Part shown: piece after piece, positions 12,049-24,610 of the stretch
Position numbering within the stretch: position 1 is the first letter of the stretch
Layout: the number at the start of each line of letters is the position of its first letter
DNA from: Voacanga thouarsii
Lineage: Eukaryota > Streptophyta > Magnoliopsida > Gentianales > Apocynaceae
Assembly (NCBI GenBank): GCA_026120185.1
Contig: JANUWF010001101.1
Location: forward strand, 2,790,001-2,854,000
Direction of reading: 5' to 3'
Length of the DNA: 64,000 bases
The notes under the pieces: model-generated
The model's input: the letters and a program-made list of their open reading frames with translations, nothing else
What the model was told of the DNA's origin: nothing
Database searches by the model: none
Translations under genes and position numbers: made by a program

Positions 12049-12297
12049 TCATCTGAAAAATGAGCTCAAATTCTCATAATTGAAAACCTGGAACACAAAC
12101 AAGGCTTCTAGAATGCCTAAACACCTCCCAGCTAAAACACCTAACACAAAATGCCGTCTAAAAAGAACCCGAGAAATTGAAGTAATCACGGTCCACACAG
12201 CGACAACTGGAACAAAAAATCCACCAAGAAATGGTTAAATCCCATCTTTATCAAGAAATCTTGTACCCAGTGGGAGTATACGTAAAACAGAATGGCA
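12049..12297 (-). pseudogene. LPPB: PAP2 lipid phosphate phosphatase, C-terminal part
   Basis: Minus strand, continuing the reading frame of 18247-17830 across the gypsy: 'AILFYVYSHWVQDFLIKMGF', then after a one-base loss in a T run, 'VVAVWTVITSISRVLFRRHF', then 'LAGRCLGILEALFVFQVFNY', with a stop codon at 12051-12049. This matches the end of plant LPP-beta-type PAP2 phosphatases. The third catalytic motif, SRx5Hx3D, is present as SR...H but the Asp is Gly ('HFVLG'). Bases 12293-12297 (tggca) are one copy of the gypsy target duplication. Confidence 0.85.
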
Positions 12298-12838
12298 CGT
12301 GATGATCTTTATGAGAGTAGTCTATTTAATCAAAATTCCAAAGAAACCCCAAGCTCAAATAGATGAATTATATTGAATAATCACTATAGATATATTTAGA
12401 ATTTACAGAATTTAGATGGAACAAGATCAGAAAGTGGTTAAAGCTGAAGAAATTAACAAGCAAAAGGAAATCATCTCAGAGATACTCTGAAGTTTCTGCA
12501 AAATGTCTATCGATGCCTACTTCCTTTTTTAACAAGACATTTATACTTCATAAAAATTTATCATAGCCATCCCTTCAAGAAAACCATCCAGTTCAGGAAA
12601 CCTTGAATTACTTCAGCAATTTCACCTCTGATTTACCTCACTTGAAGAAGATGATAAACACTAATTAATTTATCCGTTGGGAAATTACCGTTGCTTCTCC
12701 TCGGCCTTTTACAGACTGGTGAACAAAACGACACCGTCTCATTTAATCCATCCGTAATTGGTTCACAATCTGATCCGACAGTCTCTTTGTTAACTAACAA
12801 AATTGAATTTCAACTTCTGTTTTCTCTGAATCATAACA
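12298..12838 (-). repeat. 3' LTR of the Reina-like gypsy
   Basis: 541 bp. On the element's strand it begins TGTTATGATTC right after a purine tract (ggagggaaggg, 12839-12849) and ends ...ATCATCACG, a one-base change from the expected CA. It aligns throughout with 17278-17829. Confidence 0.92.
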
Positions 12839-12839
12839 C

Positions 12840-13990
12840 CCTTCCCTCCTTCAGAGAAGCCTTGTCCTGAAGGCCAAAAATCTGGAAACTACTGCAAAAT
12901 GAAGTTAGCATCCTCTCATGAAGCTTCTTCCAAGGGAAGATTGGACTATTGAATATTCCACTGGACAATAGCTTTATTCCTCCTCTTAACCAATCTGCGA
13001 TCTAGAACAACCACAGGTTCCAATCTTGGTTGCCCATCTTCACCTAAGGTTGGTAAATCATGCAACTTGTAGGCTACCTTTCCTACCTTTTCAATGATGA
13101 GATATGGTCCATAGAATTTCAAAGCTAGCTTGAGATTTTTTCTCACAGCTTCTGAACTCTGCTTGAAGGGTTGTAGTTTGAGGTACACCCAATCTCCTAC
13201 TTCAAATACTCTATCAGATCTTTTCTGATTAGCAAAATATTGCATTCTTGAGACAGCTCTCTGTAAATTTTTCTTAAGAGTAGCTTCAATCACCTTCTTT
13301 TCCTTCAAATATTCTTCCATAGCAGCATTTCTTACTGGCTGATATGGTCTCAAGGATAACAAAAGGGGTTTATATCCATAAAGGGCTTCAAAAGGGGTCA
13401 TGTTAATGCTGGTATGGTAAGTGGTGTTATACCACCATTCAGCCAAAGATAACCACTCACACCATTTTTTGGGGTCTATGAAATACAAAACTTCTCAAAA
13501 AAAGTTCTAGACACTGATTTACGTGCTCAGTTTGGCTATCAATTTGTGGATGGTAGGCTGTTGATGTGTCTAATTTCGTGCCCAATGCTTTAAACATCTC
13601 CTTTCAAAAAGAACTGGTAAACACCTTATCTCTGTCTGAAACTATATTGCTTGGTAGCTCATGCAATTTGTAGATGTTTTCCAAGAATACTTCTGTAATC
13701 TTTTGAGCATTAAAGGGGTGTGTCAAAGCTACAAAATGGGCATATTTGGAGAATTTGTCCACTACCACCAATATAACGTCCTTCCCTTTTGATTTAGGTG
13801 GCCCTTCAATGAAGTCCATAGTAATATGGCTTTATGATTGAGTAGGAATGGGCAATGGTTGCAAGAGTCCAGATAGGGAACTTTTTCTGCCTTACTCCTT
13901 TGATAAATATCACATTTAGCTATGAATTCTCCGTTCATCTGTTTTATTTTAGACCAATAGAACAATGATTTAGCCCTTTGCAAACTTACT
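12840..13990 (-). pseudogene. Reina-like gypsy: integrase and chromodomain
   Basis: The zinc-binding region lies at about 13990-13880. Catalytic-core pieces follow (13819-13604: 'MDFIEGPPKSKGKDVILVVV', '...LPSNIVSDRDKVF'), then the C-terminal part 13488-12946 with 'MTPFEALYG' and 'DWVYLKLQPF'. Past the nominal stop, the minus strand continues as 'IVQWNIQ*SNLPLEEAS*ED' and 'FPDFWPSGQGFSEGG', which is a chromodomain with two stop codons. Chromodomains steer integration to particular histone marks. Breaks between the pieces make it inactive. Confidence 0.85.
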
Positions 13991-15467
13991 TCAATTCCTA
14001 AGTGCCCTCCTTGTTGGGTGGAATGGAGTTCCTCCACCAATTTAAGCCTAGCTTCACTTCCTTCTCCAATGTACAGCTTCCCTTTGATCAACAGCAGACA
14101 ATCATAACTTTCTATCACTTCCTTAATCCACAAAGGAGTGACCGGGGAAATTTTTGCAAGATCTTCTTGTTTGGACAATGCATCAGCCACTTTATTCTCC
14201 TTGCCCTTTTTATACTGAATTTCATAATCTAGTCCCATGATTTTAGACATCCATTTTTGTTGCGCTGTTGTTGTAATCCTTTGCTCCATTAAGAATTTTA
14301 AGCATTGATGGTCCGTCTTGATGATAAAACGATTGCCTTCTAAATAGTGCCTCCACTTAGAAACTGTAGTAGCTAAGGCTAGTAACTTTTTCTCATATAC
14401 TGATAAGCCCATGTTCCTAGTTCCAAGAGCTTTGCTTAGGTAGGCAATATGTCTATTTTCCTGCATCAAAATAGCCCCTATTCCCACCTCACAAGCATCA
14501 GTCTCTAGGGTGAAAGGTTTAGAAAATTAGGCATAGCAAGTACAGGAGAATTACTTAATTACATATTTCAAGGTTTCAAAGGCAGCAATAGATTCCTTAC
14601 TCCACTGAAAGTTATCCTCTTGATGAATTTTCTATTATAGCCAGATAATCCTCTAAGTTGTTTCACTAATTTGGGTAAAGGCCATTCCATCATGTTTCTA
14701 ACCTTACTAGGGCCAGTAGCCACTCCTTCTAAGCTGATAATATGCCCCAAATATTCCACTTTACTTTGAGCAAAAGAACATTTACTCCTTTTTGCATAGA
14801 TTTTATGTTTCTTAAGTAAAAAAAAAAAAAAAAAAATACTACTTCCAAATGATCAAGATGAGACTGCAAATCAGGACTATGTATGAGTATATCATCGAAA
14901 AATACGAATACAAATCTCCTCAAACATCCAGCAAATATTTTGTTCATCAAGGCTTAAAAGGTGGCAGGACCATTTGTAAGGCTAAATGGTATAACCTTAA
15001 ACTCATAGTAGCCATTATGGGTCCTAAAAGCAGTTTTATTTATATCATCTTCATGCACCCTAATTTGGAAATATCCAGATCTAAGATCAATTGTAGAAAA
15101 ATACTTAGCACCACCATGTAGTTCATCTAATAATTCATCAATTATGGGAATAGGGAACTTATCCTTGATAGTGAGTGAGCTCAACTGTCTATAATCAACA
15201 CAAAAAATGCCATGTACCATCTTTTTTCTTAACCAATAGCATTGGTGAAGCATAAGGGTTGTTGCTAGGCTGGATGATTCCTTCTTGTAATATTTTAGTA
15301 ACCATTTTCTCAATTTTTGCTTTCTGAAAATGGGGGTATCTATATGGCTTTATCTTGAAAGGTTGAGCTCCCTTCATTAATTGAATATGATGCTCATGTT
15401 CCCTCATAGGTGGTAGACCTTGTGGCTTCTCAAAAACCTTAGCATTTTGTAACAAAAATTCAGTCAC
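13991..15467 (-). pseudogene. Reina-like gypsy: reverse transcriptase and RNase H
   Basis: Overlapping minus-strand frames hold the RT start '[20 protein letters not shown]', the '[15 protein letters not shown]' motif, the catalytic '[11 protein letters not shown]' (about 14900), and '[11 protein letters not shown]'. RNase H follows (14487-14200: 'KLLALATTVSKWRHYL', 'IIKTDHQCLKFL', 'ADALSK'). A poly-A/T run at 14820-14836 breaks the frame after the FFDD box. Confidence 0.88.
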
Positions 15468-15515
15468 TTCCTTTGGAATTATTTCAACTTTTTCTTCAAT
15501 AAGTATTGAACACAG

Positions 15516-16061
15516 TTATCCTGTAAAAACCTCTTCACCATTCCCAATCCATTTCTGTAAGGTTTCCCCCCTAACCACCTTGAGAGTAAGCATATCATTG
15601 CTGCCTCTCAACTTAACTTCCTTCCCATCCTTGTTAAAGGTTAAGCTTAGTTTCTCAAAGTCAAACATAATAGGGTTGTAACTCTTCAACCAATCAACTC
15701 CCAAGATCATATCACTTCCCCTTAACTTCAATATTCTTATATTATATTCAAACACTTCTTTACCCATCTCCCATTTTAGCTTGCTGTATAAGCTCCTGTT
15801 GTACATTTTATGCCCATCAGCTATAGTTACAATCACAGGTTTAGTTGGAACCCTTTTAAGCTTTAACTCCTTGACTAGATTTTTATCTATAAAACGGTTG
15901 CTGCTACCAGTGTCAATTAACATAGACGACTCTCTTCCTTTAATCTTACCTCGAATCCTCAAGGTGATGCAATTTAGGTTGCCTGTCAAGGCATTTATAG
16001 AAAGTTGTACTTCATCATCCACTTTGATTACATTAGTAGCAGCCTCACCTTCCATTTTCAC
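15516..16061 (-). pseudogene. Reina-like gypsy: aspartic protease
   Basis: 181 codons open, with the active-site motif 'MLIDTGSSNRFID' and the later 'DMILGVDWLKSYNPI', both standard for retrotransposon proteases that cleave the Gag-Pol precursor. The frame joins the gag zinc knuckle upstream with only short breaks. It is the best-preserved domain of this element. Confidence 0.88.
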
Positions 16062-17000
16062 TTCTTCTCCTTCTTGAAGTATGAATTCCTCTTCATCTTC
16101 GCTGAGCTAATCTACTAGGAAATAGTTTAGCTGCTTTTTTGGACAGATATGCTCAGGAGTGTACCTATCACCACACCTAAAGCATAAGCCTTTTTCCCTT
16201 CTACTCTAAATTTCTCCATGAGTAATCTTCTTGAAGGGTATTGTTTTAGTGTTCTGAATTTTGGTTTTGTTTGGGGTAGGGAAGGTTTTAGTAGGAGCAA
16301 AAGAGGTTTTAGTTGTGGTGGAGTTGTTTTGGTATGTTTTAGAAAATGGTTTGGAGTTCCTGTTCAAGGCTGAAAGAGACGTTTGCAGGTTAATGACTTG
16401 TTCAAAGGCTTCACCTAATTTTTGGGGTTTAAACATTTTGGCCATTTATCTTAATTCTTCCTTCAACCCACTGGTAAACACAGATATATAGTATGCCTTA
16501 GTTGCAATAGGCATTTTCATCATCATAATGGCCCTCAGCTCCTCAAATTTGTCAAGTATTCTTCTACAGTTCCTAGCTGTCTTATTTTACTGAATTCCTC
16601 CATTAGTTGAATATTAGTACCTTCCCCGAATCTTTTACACAAAGTCAAAGCCATTTAATCCCAAGTATATCCTATATGTACCTTCATGAATCCACTCATA
16701 TAAATGCCATTCCCTTCAAGTACAATTCAGTAATGCCTAATTTCCTTCCTTCTGGAATTTGATAAATTTTGAAATATCTCCTAGCTTTTGACACCCATTC
16801 CTTTGGTCCAATCACATTAAAAGTGGGGAAGTCAAGTTTTGGTAGTTTAACTAATTGCTTACCATCCTCTCTCCCACTAAATCCATATCTCAAACTAGCT
16901 TATTCAAAACTCAAAGGAGTCTGCTGCATAGGATTCTCCATACCAGACCCACTAGCCTCAGCCATTTTTCCATGTATACATCTAGCTTCTTAGCAATATC
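16062..17000 (-). pseudogene. Reina-like gypsy: gag with zinc knuckle
   Basis: Minus-strand pieces include 'REDGKQLVKLPKLDFPTFN' and 'PKEWVSKARRYFKIYQIPE' (16893-16696), typical of the capsid region, and a single zinc knuckle 'CFRCGDRYTPEHIC' at about 16190-16140. Frameshifts and stops separate them. Confidence 0.8.
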
Positions 17001-17262
17001 TCCTACAGAGGCCATACACTTGCAAAGGGAGATGTCGTCTATTTGATACCCCCTTCTAACTAATACTGTATTCCAGAAATGGTTTTGTCTATAGAATCAA
17101 GCCTCTTACCTTGTTCCTTGACCGTTTGGTCTAAGGAATTGTAGCTTCTCACATTGTTTTCCATCTAAATCTGCAAGTCTTGTAAGTCTACTTCCATTTT
17201 CTGGACATTGTTAGTCATTTCGAGGGCACGAGTTGCAGGCATACTTCCTCAGGTTCATCACT

Positions 17263-17274
17263 GCTCTGATGCCA
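17263..17274 (-). promoter_or_regulatory. Primer binding site (tRNA-iMet type)
   Basis: Reverse complement reads TGGCATCAGAGC, one mismatch from the initiator methionine tRNA complement TGGTATCAGAGC, three bases from the LTR edge. Confidence 0.9.
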
Positions 17275-17277
17275 AAT

Positions 17278-17829
17278 TGTGATGATCCTTATCAGAATAA
17301 TCTATTTAACCAAAATTCCAAAAAGACCCCAAGCTCAAATAGATGAATTGTATTAAATAACCACTATAGATATATTCAGAATTTATAGAATTTAGATGAA
17401 ACAAGATCAGAAGGTGATTACAGATGAATGAATTAACAAGAAAAATGAAATAATCTTAGAGATACTCTGAAGTTTTTACAAAATGTCTATCGATGCCTAC
17501 CTCCTTCTTTAACAAGACTTTATACTTTCTAAGAATTCATTATAGCCATCCCTTCAAGAAAACCTTCCGGTTTAGGAATCTGAACCTTCAATTACTTCAG
17601 CACTTTCACCTTTGATTTATTATCTCACTTGAAGAAGATGATGATGAACAGTAATTAATTTATCCGTTGGGAAATTACCGTTGATTCTCCTCAGCTTTTT
17701 AATAGACTTGTGAGCAAAATGACATCATCCTATTTAAACCATCCGTAATTGGTTCACAACCCAATTTGATAGTCTCTTCTTTAACTAACAAAACTGAATT
17801 TCAACTTCTGTTTTCTCTGAATCATAACA
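17278..17829 (-). repeat. 5' LTR of the Reina-like gypsy
   Basis: 552 bp, bounded by TG...CA in element orientation; partner of 12298-12838. The two differ by many scattered substitutions and small indels, so the insertion is not recent. Confidence 0.92.
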
Positions 17830-18247
17830 TGGCAATAAAGAAGACTCTAGAGTTGTGGTTGCCAGGAAAAGACCAATATTCTACGGCAAAGGAAAGGAAC
17901 ATGTTTTTATTGTAGACCGAGCAAGGCTTGTAGATAAGATGTTTCAGAAGACCAAAAATGAGAAGATCAAGAACTGCACCTAAAAGAAGATTGAGAAGTA
18001 AAGGGTAGGCAGTGGTAGTAATGATGGTGCTGTTGTTGATGAAGAAAGGGAAGAGAAGGATAGAGAGGATAATCGAGAAGAATGGCTTGCTGTCACCGAA
18101 GATTTTGAAATATTTCAAGAGGTAGTAAGGGAGGATAGAATTAGTAAAGGTGTATATGTGGAAGGGAAGTGCGGTGTCGAAGTCAGTTAAATAGCAGAGA
18201 AGGGATCATGACAATGGTGATGGTGGCGGCGGATGCTTTGGATCCAT
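17830..18247 (-). pseudogene. LPPB: PAP2 lipid phosphate phosphatase, N-terminal part
   Basis: The start codon is placed at 18247-18245 because the frame 'MDPKHPPPPSPLS' leads, past one in-frame TGA (18208-18206), into 'DFDTALPFHIYTF', the family's usual opening. Membrane-type hydrophobic segments follow (17990-18080), then 'LKHLIYKPCSVYNKNMFL' and 'VEYWSFPGNHNSRVFFIA'. The family removes phosphate from lipid phosphates at membranes, using KxxxxxxRP, PSGH and SRxxxxxHxxxD. Here RP is Cys-Ser and PSGH is Pro-Gly-Asn-His, so activity is unlikely even if transcribed. Total length with the C-terminal part is about 220 codons, as expected for LPP-beta. The gypsy splits it at 17829, and a hAT lies about 70 bp upstream of the start. 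Confidence 0.87.
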
Positions 18248-18314
18248 TTTCTGATGTAACACTACCAAAGTGTAGGAAACCGTTTAGTTATTATATAAAT
18301 ACAATTTCTCACTC

Positions 18315-18322
18315 CTCTTATG
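18315..18322. repeat. hAT target duplication, left copy
   Basis: ctcttatg, matching cacttatg at 30786-30793 in 7 of 8 bases; 8 bp is the hAT-specific duplication length. Confidence 0.8.
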
Positions 18323-18896
18323 TAGCATTGGCAACTGGGTTAACGACTCTCCATTTTTTATTTTATTTTATTTTTGCAATTTAGTCCCTCTAACGGTTCA
18401 AAGCTTTTTTTTTTTTTTGCTTTTAGACCTCTAGCGACTATATTCTCCCACATAATCCCCAAAACTCTATAAATACCCCCCAAAACTTACCAAACACTCT
18501 CTAATTCTCTCAAATCCTCTCCAACTCTCTTATTTTCATTCCTCTTTCTCTTATAATCCTTAAATCTCTTCATTTCCTCTACAAAAAGTGTTAGAATAGA
18601 ATTTATTTTTATATATATATTTCAATTCTTCAAGAAAGTCTTCATATTTTGGAAGATTATTGAGTACCGAAATAGTAGATATAAGAAGTAAAGCTCCACA
18701 AAGTGTTGTTGTTCTTGGCCATTAACTAGTTAGTATTTCTTAATCTTACATTCTTATTTTTTAGCTTTATGAATTGTTTCTTTATTTTAGTTATTTGATT
18801 AATTTTTAAATTAATTTTTTATTTATAATTTTCAATTCTCTTATTTCATTATTTGTTAATACTTTATTTCATTTTTTTTGAACATTTATTTGAATT

Positions 18897-21042
18897 TTGA
18901 TTAAATGTTTTTGTTTAGAAATAATGAATCCAAATCAATATAATCATTTTTCTTCATTACAATCATTTGCACATTTTGATTTTAATATAGATCCAACCTT
19001 GAATTTAATAAATAATGAAATAGGTAATGAAAATGAAGGCTCTAGTAGACCTAGCGTTAGTGTTTCACAATTACAACCAACTCCAACTATTAATCTTGAT
19101 GAATCTAATATAGGTCAGAATGATGGTGAAACTTCAGAAGTTGTAACTAAAGCAAAAATATCTATGATTTGAAATATTTTTTAAAAGGATAATGATAATG
19201 ATAGGGTAACATGCAAAATTTGTAGGGTGGTATATGCACATAAGAAGAGATGGGGGACATGAATGTTAGTTAGACATATGAAAAGATCATATAATGATTG
19301 GTTAGAAAACCTACTTAAACAATAATAAATCCATACTATAGGAGGTCAAATTATTGGTAATTTTCAATACAAATCATAAAAAAATTTCAATACAATCATA
19401 AAAAAAAATAGAAGTGGATTTGCTAAAATGATTGTTCAAACTAAATTACCTTTTAATTTTGCAGAAAATTCACATTATAAACAATACATGCAAAACAATT
19501 GTCAACCTGCACGAAAAAGGATTCCTAGAACAATATTAAAAAAATGATATAATAAAGATATATAAAGAAATAAAATAGTATCTAATTGCTATATTTGATT
19601 CTTGTAATTAAAAATTTGCTCTTACTTGTGATAGTTGGACTGCAATTAATAATAAGTCTTATTTGTACATTACATGTCATTAGATAAATCATGATTGGTT
19701 AGTACCAAAAAGAACTATTTGTTTTAAATTATTTAAATATGCTCATGTAGGTACTAGTATTGCTAGAATGATTACTTAAACATATCATAAATATAAAATT
19801 TTAAATAAAATTATTTCTATTTCTTTAGATAACGCTTCAAATAATGATTTTGCCATGATAATTTTGAAAAGTACTATGAATCATATGTTAGATGGTATTT
19901 TATGTCATACTAGGTGTACTTGTCATATACTTAATTTGTGTGTTAAGGAAAGATATAAATATGTTGATGATATTGTTAATATAATTAGAAATGTTGTTTT
20001 ATTTATTATAACTTCTCTAACTAGGCAACAACATTTTAAGGTTTTATGCCAAGAACAAGGTGTATCTTTTAAAAAATTTAGATTAGATTGTAAAAGTAGA
20101 TGGATCTCAAGTTTAAATATGTTTAAAAGTGTTATACCTTTTTAAATCAACTTATTGAATTTTGAAATTTGTATTGTACTTTCAATATTTTTATTTACTT
20201 TCAAAGAAGCAACTGAACTTTTATCGGGATCTTATTATTCCACTGCTCATCATATTCTTCCAACACTTGATACGATAGTACATATTTTTTGTAAGTATAT
20301 GGACCATCCCCAATATGGTTATTTTATGAGAAGTGTGTTTGAAAAATATAAAAAATATTATGAAGATATTCCTATTTTATATTGTATGGTATTGTGTATA
20401 GATTCTTGAATAAAAACGGTTGGATTTCATAATATTATTGAATATCTATACGAAACATTAGATTTTGATATTTCAAACACTTAAACAATGTATGATAAAA
20501 GATATAAAAGATAAAACGACTAAAGCTTCATCTGACATGTATAATTTGTATGAGTTTGAGTCTTCTTGTTTTGGTTCTGCTACTCTAAGTAGGCAAGCTT
20601 CATCATCATCTAGCACTCAATTTCAACCACCACGAAGACCTATCTCTTTGATTTCATCAGTATTTAATCTATGGGGTATCATGAAGCATAAAAAAAATCT
20701 ATCACCTACAATGAGATGACAATTTACGAGATGCAACATTTGGTAGAAAATGAGGATAAATATTTGACATTTGTGGTTGGTGAAAGGCTCATGTAAGTCA
20801 ATATCCCATTTTATCTAAAATGACATGTGATTTTTTTATACCACTTGTCTTCACAGTGCTATCAAAAAGCGTCTTTAGTGAGAGTGCTAGAACAATAGAT
20901 AAAAGAATATCTCGATTGGTTCCTCATACTTTGGAGATGTTAATGTGTTACAATAGTTGGTTCGCAGTAGAAGATAGAACAACCAATTCGTAGATTGTTG
21001 ATGATGACTCAGATGATGAATGGGGTGAGCTAAATAGTTAGT
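18897..21042 (+). pseudogene. hAT transposase relic (BED finger to dimerisation domain)
   Basis: The start is probably ATG at 18923 ('MNPNQYNHFSSL'), after a 5' leader with 'tataaata' at 18470. A BED-type zinc-finger remnant 'RVTCKICRVVYAHKKRWG...' lies at 19205-19300. Core motifs include 'RCTCHILNLCVKE' and 'KSRWISSLNMF' (19855-20145). The C-terminal hAT dimerisation region ends the gene: 'FTVLSKSVFSESARTIDKR' and 'RLVPHTLEMLMCYNSWF' (20850-20995). Several frameshifts and stops separate the open pieces (18897-19172, 19855-20145, 20155-20409, 20465-20719). Intact versions cut and paste DNA, making 8-bp duplications. Confidence 0.87.
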
Positions 21043-21175
21043 TTAGTATTCGAATAATTAGGAACTTAGGATAAGTAATATAATATAATTATTTAATTTT
21101 ATTTTTAAGATATTTATTCTATTTTTAAAATTTTGATAATTGTAATATTTTAAAGATGTTTAGTCATCAAGTCAT

Positions 21176-22992
21176 TGTTGGGATGTATGCCATCTTAGAC
21201 TAGGTTTCTGATGTAAAAATTGAATGTTTTAATAAAATAATTTATTTTTAGAAATTTTTTGTGAATTTACAATTTTATTTGTGCACAATTACGTTTGAAA
21301 AAGACCTATTATGTTTAAGTAAGTAGTCTATGTGAATGGAGGTCTTTTACAGTAAGGTATGGATCATGGGTTACTTAACACATAAACATTCATTCTTAAC
21401 TGATTGATGAGAATGAGAATCTCATCATGTTTAGGTTATTATGTTGTGAATTCTAAATGGGGAATGTCTTACCTTTAGCCAGTGAGTAGTCCACTCATTT
21501 CATGACATAAGCGTATTTCGAATAGGTAGAATAGGACCTGTAGTAGTGGTTTCTAAAAGTACTATATGGTAGAGACCTAGACTACTACCACTACAACGTT
21601 AACTAGTACTCTACGACTTGAGTATGAGTTGGTGGTTTGACGAACCTAGAAGTATATACTTTGATATGCTATAGTTGATGTTCTATCGTAAAGCCAATAT
21701 ACTTGCATATTGGGTATGTGTGACTAGTTAGTTAAGACAGACTTGTACAAGATAGTTTCTATACTATATCGCTTCTTGTGGTTGTCTAAATGATCTAAAT
21801 ATCCAGGGCCTTGGGAAACATGACTTGGATGTTTGCTTTAGGATAACTCCCTTGGAAAGCGGAAACAATCCAATAAGTCGTGGATCATTGGACTAGAGGC
21901 CTAAGGATGGTAGATGTCATTTAGAGAGGTGTTAGTACACTTCTTCCTCTCTAAATGTACGGAGATGTATAGAGGAGTATTTTAGTCATTACACTTGTAG
22001 GTCGGAGACTTTGCTAACTCAACACTGTCATTGGGGTCAATATTTCCTTATGGTGATATTAGGAAATATTTAAAATGTAAAATATAGCTATTTATATGGC
22101 AATGGTATTTTGGTCATTTTAGTAGCCAAGGCAATGTGTCTTTTGGTCCCCAATATAGACCGTGAGCCTTAATTAAATACGGGCTAAGGAATTGATCTTA
22201 AATTAAATGAAATTTGTTTTATTTAAATAGTCTGATTTAATTATTTGGTTAGTATAAAATAAAGGTCCATTGAGAGAGAATTAATAAAATTAGTTTAGTG
22301 GGTTAATTAATTATTCAGGGTTTTGGCCCAATTTGAATAATTAAAGATTAACCTAGGACTAAACTAATATAAGCTTATTAATTGGATTAGTTTATTTGGC
22401 TTGGAAAATTAATTATTAATTGGGCCATGGGGTTACTTCTAATTAGAATAATTAATTAAGCCCAAAAGGTTAAACTAAGAGTCCAATGGCCCAATCCAGT
22501 TTAACCTAGGGTTTTATTTAGGTTAAATAGGAAGATTGGAAATAATGTTGTTGTCAGATATACACACTCTCTGAGATGACTTCTTCTCTGTGAAAACCCA
22601 GACGTCTCTCTCTTTCTTTCTCCAGAAAAAAGGTTCCTTAGTCTGTAGTTGTTCACCAAACGGATTTAGGTAGGCCATATATTGGAAGATTGAGGTATTG
22701 GCGTTCATCTACATGTGAAGACGCAGTAGGAGACTTGCAGGAATCGCACCAGAGGCTTCCATCAACACACCTATCCTGGTTGTGCACGTTCCGGTCCAAC
22801 CAACTCTTAGAATGAGGAAATGAGGTAAAAAATTTTAACCTCGAAATCCGAATAGAGCCTAACCAGCACCGGCTAGGGCTGCCGAAGCCGGCGCCGGCCT
22901 TGTTTGGGAATCCTCTGTTCTTGGTTTTTTTTTTTAGTTTTTTATCTTCGCTTCCGCTGCGTGCCCTGTGTTTTCCGTTTTCTATGCCTTCA
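21176..22992 (+). repeat. 5' LTR of the copia element
   Basis: Starts TGTTGGGATG and ends TATGCCTTCA. Contains a GC-rich 'gccggcgccggcc' island at about 22884-22900 in otherwise AT-rich sequence. Confidence 0.94.
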
Positions 22993-22994
22993 AT

Positions 22995-23006
22995 TGGTAT
23001 TAGAGT
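22995..23006 (+). promoter_or_regulatory. Decayed primer binding site
   Basis: tggtattagagt, two substitutions from TGGTATCAGAGC, two bases after the LTR. Both changes are C to T (cag to tag, gagc to gagt). Confidence 0.85.
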
Positions 23007-24600
23007 GAGAAGGTTTTGTAAAAATATAGGGAGCATGCATCTAGATGAATAAAACTGGACACATATGTACGATTAAAATTGTAATCCTTTGCTGTTTTGG
23101 TATGGATAGATTTTCTATTAAACCTCGCGGTTGGAGGTCTAGGAGGTTTGTCATTTATTGTTTTTTTTAGCAAATCGTGTAAGCCCAATGTTTATGGGTA
23201 TAGGCAATTGTTGATTTTGATTGATTTCATTGTATTTGGTTTGAAATCGGAGAGCCATCGAAGCCAAAAGTTGTGAAGAAAAATAGGGAAAATTCACAGG
23301 AAAAAAAAACTGTAGGATCAGGCGTCCAGACCGGAACCAGCGCCGGCTTGGGGTGCTGGAACCGGTGTCGGCTAGGGTCTGGAATGTCGGTCCACGTGCT
23401 GGTTCCTTGTGGGTCCTGGTTCTGTGCGGCGGGTGCAGTGGACCACAGTGCAGATGTGTACATGATCTAGTGTGGCGGGTGCAGTAGACCAAGGAGAAAT
23501 TTTTTATTTTTTCCTTGTAATTTTTCTTGCGTTTTCTTTTTGTTTTAGGGTCCATACTAGGTGAAGTTAATATTTTGCAATAGTTAATATTCAAGGAATA
23601 TTTTTGCATGAAAAATATTAGTAAGGAATTTTAGGATTAAATAAGACAATTAATTAATTAATTAATGTGTATACTTTTATTATTTGGGTACTTAGGTTTA
23701 AAAATAGGAGAGCATGAAAACGTCTACTGTTTTCTAACATGCTATTTATTTTTGGTATCTATGTGGACATTTTCTCAAAGACAAAGTCTTTGAGAATGTT
23801 TTTGACGAGGAAAACATTTTTTCTACAAATTAAATGGTTGTTTTAACTTGAACAAAAATTAATCCTTAGATATTTTCTCAAAGGATTTAATCCTTGACAT
23901 ATAAAATATATTAGATTTAGATATTTTTATAAGGTTAAAATAGAAAGCCATTTTGTTTTAGTTTGGCACAAGAAAAATTATTTTGTCAAATAAACTTGGA
24001 ACCAAAGTCTCTAAAAAGTTTTAATTGAATTTTTTTTTAAATCATTAAGTTTTTAACTTAAATAAAATTAGTCCATGGGAAAAACTCTCAAAGGATATAA
24101 GCCTTAACATAGAGGTTTTTATAGACTTAGACATTTTATTTTTGAGTTAAGGGAAAACTTAATGGAAATTTTCAAATGGATATTTTTCAGAAAACCCTTG
24201 TTTTAAAGATTGTGGGTCCCCTCGCGTCACCCTGGAAGTGAACCCATATAGGATGGAGATACCACAAGGATCTAGATTTAATAGAAGGATGTAATTAATA
24301 ACCCGGGGCACGTACTACGATCGGCCAGCCCCTCATTGGATGTCATAATGCGAGGTATATTCATAGAAAATAAGAGGAAACGGCCATCTCCTCGATAGAG
24401 TTATCTTCTAGATCATTACCTAGAAGAAAAATTAATTTGTAGTGGTTAACACACTTAGCTTAGGAAACTATTAATCTTTCTAAGAAGCTATGTTAGTTTT
24501 CCTAAGAGCTAAAGTGATTATTATTAGTTTTGATAATAAGGATAAAGTACACATATTTGCTTTGTTTTCACAAACTGAATCTTTTTCTTTTATTTTTCGA
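23007..24600. other. Copia leader, no gene
   Basis: Untranslated leader between primer site and gag. Open frames on either strand here (for example 23151-23609 minus, 23273-23470 plus) show no known domain. A second GC island, 'agcgccggcttgggg', lies at about 23338-23352. Confidence 0.65.
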
Positions 24601-24610
24601 CTTTTCAGAA

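Larger units (their letters stand above)
12298..17829 (-). mobile_element. Complete chromodomain Ty3/gypsy (Reina-like), 5.5 kb
   Basis: Two LTRs (12298-12838 and 17278-17829), a 5-bp duplication tggca (12293-12297 and 17830-17834), an initiator-Met-type primer site beside the right LTR, and gag-protease-RT-RNase H-integrase order on the minus strand define a complete but coding-dead element. The C-terminus ends in a chromodomain, and the small size fits the Reina/Galadriel group of chromoviruses. It interrupts the lipid phosphatase coding sequence between an Ala and an Ile codon. Confidence 0.93.

Noticed and set aside
17822..18384. Plus-strand frames over the phosphatase region
   Set aside because: They are shadows of the minus-strand PAP2 gene, whose motifs and length fit the family.
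22653..23609. Overlapping minus-strand frames of 62-152 codons in the copia LTR and leader
   Set aside because: They are antisense to a retrotransposon LTR and leader, share no domain, and overlap in several frames.
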